Origin: an uncultured Chloroflexaceae bacterium
GTDB taxonomy: Bacteria > Chloroflexota > Chloroflexia > Chloroflexales > Chloroflexaceae
Assembly: GCA_937141995.1 (NCBI GenBank)
Contig: CAKZQX010000930.1
Location: 1 to 5,300, forward strand
DNA: 5,300 bases
Direction of reading: 5' to 3'
The notes beneath the pieces were generated by a model that saw only the letters and a list, made by a program, of their open reading frames with translations, made no database searches and was not told the origin of the DNA. The position numbers and the translations under genes were made by a program. This document shows positions 1 to 5,300 of the stretch, piece by piece. Within the stretch, counting starts at the first letter, position 1. Each line of letters opens with the position of its first letter.

Positions 1-2
1 TT

Positions 3-500
3 GCCTCGCTGGGTGGGGCGATTATGGGAGCCGAGCCGGTGATCCACTACCTGCGCCACCATGCGCGCAGCCTGATCTTCAGCGCCAGTATTCCCCCGGC
101 GAATGCGGCGGCCGCCCTGGCCGCGCTGCGCATTATGCGCGACGAGCCGCAGCACAGCGCGCGCGTGCTGGCAATTGGTGCGCGGATGCGCCATGGGCTG
201 AACGCGCTGGGCTACAACACCGGCACCAGCCAGACCCCGATTGTGCCGGTCATCCTGGGCGCGCGCGAACCCACCTTCAAGCTCTGGCGTACGCTACTGG
301 ACGCAGGTGTGTTTACGAACCCGGTTCTGCCGCCGGCTGCACCATCCGGCATGCTGCGCACCAGCTACCTGGCGACTCACACCGAAGAGCAACTTACCAC
401 GGTGCTGGAGGTATTTGCCCGGGCCGGGCGGCAGTTGGGCCTTATTCCCGATGCGCCGCAACCGCCCGCCGCACATGCATTACAGTTCGGGTTGCCATAG
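3..500 (+). CDS. PLP-dependent alpha-oxoamine synthase family enzyme (KBL/BioF/SPT-like), C-terminal part
   Basis: This is the partial C-terminal 165 residues of a fold-type I PLP enzyme that joins an acyl-CoA to an amino acid by decarboxylative condensation. The frame is open to the left edge and begins ASLGGAI. In this family that motif follows the PLP lysine (SKxxASLGG type), so the catalytic Lys should lie only a few residues upstream of the window. Other family marks are HHARSLIFSASIPP (visible residues 19-32, cofactor-phosphate region) and GVFTNPVLPPA then LRTSY (102-122), whose Arg119 matches the conserved arginine that contacts the substrate carboxylate. The FTNPV..PP and ATHTEEQL wording looks closer to serine-palmitoyltransferase/KBL-like members than to classical BioF, but the exact substrate cannot be decided from this fragment. 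The methionine at 24 is internal and is not the start. The stop (TAG, 498-500) lies 3 bp from the convergent methyltransferase gene. Confidence 0.9.
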   Translation, partial: ASLGGAIMGAEPVIHYLRHHARSLIFSASIPPANAAAALAALRIMRDEPQHSARVLAIGARMRHGLNALGYNTGTSQTPIVPVILGAREPTFKLWRTLLDAGVFTNPVLPPAAPSGMLRTSYLATHTEEQLTTVLEVFARAGRQLGLIPDAPQPPAAHALQFGLP

Positions 501-503
501 CCG

Positions 504-3110
<2,607 letters not shown>

Positions 3111-3142
3111 AGAACAGAGCGTGCCGAACGTATCGGACATTT

Positions 3143-3162
3143 CGCGTCACTCGCCTCAATTA
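3143..3162 (+). repeat. 20-bp direct repeat, left copy
   Basis: CGCGTCACTCGCCTCAATTA occurs here and again, identically, at 3366-3385, 223 bp further on. After the shared 20 bases the copies read CAG and TAG, so the likeness continues with one mismatch. The left copy lies 8 bp outside the 200-nt palindrome. The function is unknown. Confidence 0.9.
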
Positions 3163-3170
3163 CAGGACTT

Positions 3171-3370
3171 ACGCGGTGGGCGTACAAATTAGACATGTAC
3201 TTCCCCAAAGGCCGTCTTCGCCTGCGGCAGCATGGTACGCTTTTTATCTTTTTCAAGGAATTTTTGCACATTGTGCGAACATTCCTTGAAAAAGGATGTC
3301 CGGTACCACCCTGCCGGAGGCGAATCGGGCCGTTTATCCAGATGAACACCTCGTTTGGAACCGACCGCGT
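3171..3370. repeat. 200-nt imperfect palindrome (fold-back / MITE-like element)
   Basis: The two halves are imperfect reverse complements around position 3271. In order from the ends, ACGCGGT (3171-3177) pairs with 3364-3370, GGCC (3210-3213) with 3328-3331, TTCGCCT (3217-3223) with 3318-3324, CGGCAG (3225-3230) with 3311-3316, and TGGTAC (3233-3238) with 3303-3308. Then comes the perfect 13-bp stem 3249-3261 / 3281-3293. Nearly all of these pairs keep the same register (coordinate sums 6541-6542), so a single long hairpin is implied and not chance short matches. No transposase or plausible protein is encoded. It lies downstream of the membrane-protein gene and upstream of thrC. It may be a decayed non-autonomous element, an interspersed repeat or a structured RNA, and the sequence alone does not decide. 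It takes up most of the 342-bp gene-free stretch 3062-3403. Confidence 0.85.
3249..3293. repeat. Inner hairpin of the palindrome, 13-bp perfect stem
   Basis: TTTTTCAAGGAAT (3249-3261) and ATTCCTTGAAAAA (3281-3293) are exact reverse complements. Inside them GCAC/GTGC (3266-3269 / 3273-3276) closes a three-base ATT loop. Between the two stems there are two A-T pairs, one G-T pair and one mismatch, giving almost 21 paired positions. In either direction the stem is followed by A-rich sequence and not by a T-run directly at its base, so it is not a standard intrinsic terminator. Confidence 0.9.
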
Positions 3371-3385
3371 CACTCGCCTCAATTA
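3366..3385 (+). repeat. 20-bp direct repeat, right copy
   Basis: Identical to 3143-3162. Its first five bases (CGCGT) overlap the right end of the palindrome, whereas the left copy is separated from the palindrome, so the pair is not placed symmetrically. It is too long for most target-site duplications. Confidence 0.9.
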
Positions 3386-3403
3386 TAGCACGCTCACTTA
3401 CCT

Positions 3404-4507
3404 TCACTTCTGCGGAAAAACCTCACACCGCTGCGCAGATTGGTTACGCCGGATGCGGGAGTTGGGCGGGAAGCGGTGCGTCAACCAGCGCACCAGTGGC
3501 GCGCCGGCCAGCATGATGATCAGGAAGCGTAGCAGATGGATCGTCAGGATCAGGATGACATTGGAGCGACTCTCGAGCGCGATAATCGCTACCAGGTTGA
3601 GGCCGCCCGGCGTGGTCGCCAGATAGGCGCTAAAGAGATCGATCCGGGTGAAGTAGGCCAGCACGCCCCCGATCAGCGCGGCACTTCCCAGCAGAGCAAT
3701 ATTGCTCAAGACAAATGCCGGCAGGAGCCGCCCTGTGGTGCGCAGCGTCTGCAGATCAAACTGCAGCCCGACCATGACGCCGATGACGGCGTAGGTTACA
3801 TCCAGAATGAGCGGCGGCCATGGCGCGTAGCTGATCCCCAGCAGTCCCGCCAGCGTACCCAGGAGCGCCGGTCCCACCAGTTCACCCGCCGGCAGATGAA
3901 CGCGCAGACCGGCCCACGCGCCCAGCACGGTGATGCCCACCGTGAGCGCATAGCGGCCCCAGCGTGGCTCGGCGGCGAGTAGCGGTTCGGCCGGGGCGGC
4001 CGGGGCGAGGGGCAGCGCCAGCGATGCCACCAGCCCGAGCGTGGCAATGACCAGCATCACCCGGAGCGACTGCATAATCGCCACCAGCCGCGTATCCGCG
4101 CCGAGCGTCTCGCTCAGGGCAACCATGCCGGGCGCGCCACCGGGCAGCGTCCCCAGCAGCGCGGTGGCGGGATCCATCCGGCTGAAGCGGGCCAGCAGCA
4201 GGCCGTTGAGGATGCTAATGCCCAGCAGCAGCAGAATTATCAGCAGAATGCCCCACCAGTAATGCCCAAAGACGCCCAGCGCGGCGGGAGTCAGCGCGGT
4301 ACTGACGGCGCTGCCGATCACCGCCTGCGCCGCCAGAGTCAGTCCGGTTGGCAGCCGGGCCTGCTCCCCACGCAGACAGGCCAGCGCCCCGGCAGCCGCC
4401 ATCGGCCCCAGGAACCAAGCCGCCGGTAGGCCGCCCAGCGCGAATAGCCAGCCCGCACCTCCCGCCGCGCCGGCGATCAGGAGCCACCGTTGGATTGGTT
4501 GTTGCAA
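3404..4507 (-). CDS. AbrB-family (PF05145-type) integral membrane protein
   Basis: This 367-residue, very hydrophobic protein has about ten predicted membrane segments and a charged cytoplasmic-looking tail after residue 345. It is an internal duplication. The first half has FLGPMAAAGAL (32-42), AVIGSAVSTAL (62-72) and TLPGGAPGMVALS (120-132) followed by MQSLRVMLVI. The second half repeats this as VGPALLGTLAG (211-221), AVIGVMVGLQ (240-249) and TTPGGLNLVAIIA (298-310) followed by IHLLRFLIIM. This is the Gneg_AbrB_dup architecture, often labelled 'ammonia monooxygenase' or 'AbrB family transcriptional regulator'. It has no DNA-binding AbrB fold and is not an ammonia monooxygenase. Some relatives have been linked to regulation or transport, but the substrate is unknown. 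The start is TTG, chosen because AGAAGG lies 6 nt upstream and no ATG upstream is as well placed. It is divergent from the flavoprotein gene and followed by the palindrome. Confidence 0.88.
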   Translation of the reverse strand: MQQPIQRWLLIAGAAGGAGWLFALGGLPAAWFLGPMAAAGALACLRGEQARLPTGLTLAAQAVIGSAVSTALTPAALGVFGHYWWGILLIILLLLGISILNGLLLARFSRMDPATALLGTLPGGAPGMVALSETLGADTRLVAIMQSLRVMLVIATLGLVASLALPLAPAAPAEPLLAAEPRWGRYALTVGITVLGAWAGLRVHLPAGELVGPALLGTLAGLLGISYAPWPPLILDVTYAVIGVMVGLQFDLQTLRTTGRLLPAFVLSNIALLGSAALIGGVLAYFTRIDLFSAYLATTPGGLNLVAIIALESRSNVILILTIHLLRFLIIMLAGAPLVRWLTHRFPPNSRIRRNQSAQRCEVFPQK

Positions 4508-4518
4508 TTTCTACCTTC

Positions 4519-4548
4519 TTATATGGTTCTTTATTCAAGAGTATAATA
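4519..4548. promoter_or_regulatory. Overlapping divergent promoter elements
   Basis: TATAAT on the plus strand (4542-4547) could serve the flavoprotein gene. The minus strand of 4543-4548 reads TATTAT and could serve the membrane-protein gene, with TTACGA 17 bp upstream of it as a weak -35. The plus-strand -35 position (TTATAT, 4519-4524) is also weak. The 88-bp gap holds nothing else clear apart from the ribosome sites. Confidence 0.4.
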
Positions 4549-4578
4549 GCGCAGTACAGTCATTATCGTAATTCTTAC

Positions 4579-4584
4579 AGGAGG
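4579..4584 (+). promoter_or_regulatory. Ribosome binding site of the split-barrel flavoprotein gene
   Basis: AGGAGG is a full Shine-Dalgarno match, 11 nt before the ATG at 4596. The spacing is slightly long, but no other in-frame start lies closer. Confidence 0.75.
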
Positions 4585-4595
4585 AACGGACATCA

Positions 4596-5078
4596 ATGAA
4601 TAGCCTGACGCAGGTCGCACCGGCCTTTGTAGAGATGGCACACCGGATCGTCTGGTGTAGTGCTGCAACGGTGGATGCCCGGGGCCGGCCGCGTTCGCGG
4701 GTTCTGCACCCGCTGTGGCAGTGGGATGGCACCCGGCTGGTCGGCTGGATCGGCACGGTACCAACGCCGCTCAAGCGCGCGCACCTGGAAGCGAGCCCCT
4801 ACATGTCGTTGAACTACTGGGCTCCCTCGCAGGATACCTGTACCGCCGAATGCCGTGCAACATGGGCCTTCGACGACGCCACCCGAACGACGGTCTGGGA
4901 ACTGTTTGTCAATGCACCTGAGCCGGTGGGCTATAATCCCCGCATGATTCCCGGTTGGGACAGTCCTACAGCGGAGGCGTTCGCGGTGATCCGATTAGAA
5001 CCATGGCGACTGCGGGTCTTTCCCGGTAGCGTGCTGCTGGGGCATGGTGGTGCGGTGTTGAACTGGCGGGAGGAGTGA
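4596..5078 (+). CDS. Pyridoxamine 5'-phosphate oxidase-like split-barrel protein
   Basis: This 160-residue soluble protein of the FMN-binding split-barrel (PPOX-like) superfamily probably binds a flavin (FMN, or possibly F420). The typical N-terminal strand pair is visible: an alanine-rich strand ending in a D-A-R-G turn, then RPRSRVLHPLWQWDG (31-45). VGWIGTVPTPLKRAHLEASP (49-68) is the usual helix region after the cofactor strand, and YMSLNYW (69-75) is the next strand. The C-terminal strand IRLEPWRLRVF (132-142) and GGAVLNW (151-157) close the barrel, as in many small PPOX proteins. The length fits a single-domain member. True PdxH proteins are longer and have a different C-terminus, so vitamin B6 synthesis is unlikely. 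The substrate is unknown and no neighbour suggests one. It ends 13 bp before the convergent arginase gene. Confidence 0.83.
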   Translation: MNSLTQVAPAFVEMAHRIVWCSAATVDARGRPRSRVLHPLWQWDGTRLVGWIGTVPTPLKRAHLEASPYMSLNYWAPSQDTCTAECRATWAFDDATRTTVWELFVNAPEPVGYNPRMIPGWDSPTAEAFAVIRLEPWRLRVFPGSVLLGHGGAVLNWREE

Positions 5079-5095
5079 GCGCGTCCCCGCTTCAC
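5075..5095. terminator. Weak hairpin between convergent stop codons
   Basis: GTGAGCG (5075-5081) pairs with CGCTTCAC (5088-5095), with one bulged base and a six-base loop. The two stop codons, TGA at 5076-5078 and the arginase stop at 5094-5092, lie in opposite arms. There is no T-run on either side, so a shared terminator role is possible but weakly supported. Confidence 0.3.
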
Positions 5096-5300
5096 AACGT
5101 AGACTTCCCCAGTGCCGAGAGGATGAGATCGACCGCCAGGATTGCCGTGGCGTTGCGCTCGTCCAGGATGGGATTAACCTCGACAATATCCATGCTACGC
5201 AGGCCACCGCTCTGCGCAGCCATTTCCAGCGCCAGGTGGGCCTCGCGGTAGGAGATACCGCCCGGTACCGGCGTGCCAACGCCCGATGCTTCGCGCGGGT
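5092..5300 (-). CDS. rocF: Arginase, C-terminal part
   Basis: A frame open to the right edge encodes the last 68 residues of a ureohydrolase. Arginase hydrolyses L-arginine to ornithine and urea at a two-manganese centre. The visible stretch contains SGVGTPVPGGISYREAH (5-21), where the Glu in YREAH matches the conserved glutamate that contacts the substrate guanidinium. It also contains MDIVEVNPILDERNATA (36-52), the standard arginase helix-strand end, and closes with LILSALGK. The VGTPVPGG and VEVNPILDERN wording is that of arginase and not agmatinase. The metal-binding Asp/His motifs lie beyond the window. There is no start codon for it inside the window. It is convergent with the flavoprotein gene. 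Confidence 0.93.
   Translation of the reverse strand, partial: PREASGVGTPVPGGISYREAHLALEMAAQSGGLRSMDIVEVNPILDERNATAILAVDLILSALGKSTL

Noticed and set aside
3163..3177. GGACTTACGC next to the palindrome, recalling terminal repeats of some insertion sequences and MITEs
   Set aside because: Only ACGCGGT has an inverted partner at the other end. The GGACTT part has none, so a defined IS terminus cannot be claimed.
3249..3293. The inner hairpin as a rho-independent terminator
   Set aside because: The stem is A/T-rich at its base and followed by A residues, not a T-run, when read in either direction.
3195..3626. A 143-residue plus-strand frame from the palindrome into the membrane-protein gene
   Set aside because: Half of it is repeat sequence and the rest is antisense to the AbrB-like gene.

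Overview
This GC-rich window (roughly 60 % or more G+C by eye) looks like chromosomal DNA from a free-living bacterium. The best guess is a Chloroflexota (Chloroflexus/Roseiflexus-like) genome. That guess rests on the recalled style of the proteins and on GAGAACA-type heptamer repeats between genes, so it is an inference and not a measured placement. There are no rRNA or tRNA genes, no CRISPR array and no transposase gene.

Layout. (1) Positions 3-500, plus strand: the C-terminal part of a PLP-dependent alpha-oxoamine synthase (KBL / BioF / serine-palmitoyltransferase-like), cut by the left edge just after its expected PLP lysine. It ends 3 bp from a convergent gene. (2) Positions 504-3061, minus strand: a two-gene unit. 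thrC (threonine synthase, strikingly plant-like) is followed by a TrmA/RumA-type RNA uracil-C5 methyltransferase with an Fe-S cluster motif, and the two share a 4-bp ATGA stop/start overlap. (3) Positions 3062-3403: a 342-bp intergenic region that is unusually rich in structure. It holds a short thrC promoter/RBS, a degenerate heptamer tract covering that promoter's spacer, a 200-nt imperfect palindrome with a perfect 13-bp inner stem, and a 20-bp direct repeat pair around the palindrome. (4) Positions 3404-4507, minus strand: an AbrB-family (PF05145 type) membrane protein with an obvious internal duplication and a TTG start. (5) Positions 4508-4595: a short divergent promoter region with superimposed -10 boxes. 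(6) Positions 4596-5078, plus strand: a pyridoxamine-phosphate-oxidase-like split-barrel flavoprotein. (7) Positions 5092-5300, minus strand: the C-terminal 68 residues of an arginase, running off the right edge and convergent with gene 6.

The genes are mostly unrelated housekeeping and metabolic functions: amino-acid biosynthesis (thrC), RNA modification, arginine breakdown, and PLP- and flavin-type enzymes. Only thrC and the methyltransferase look like a real operon. I see no convincing new multi-gene system. The least explained element is the fold-back repeat between the membrane-protein gene and thrC.
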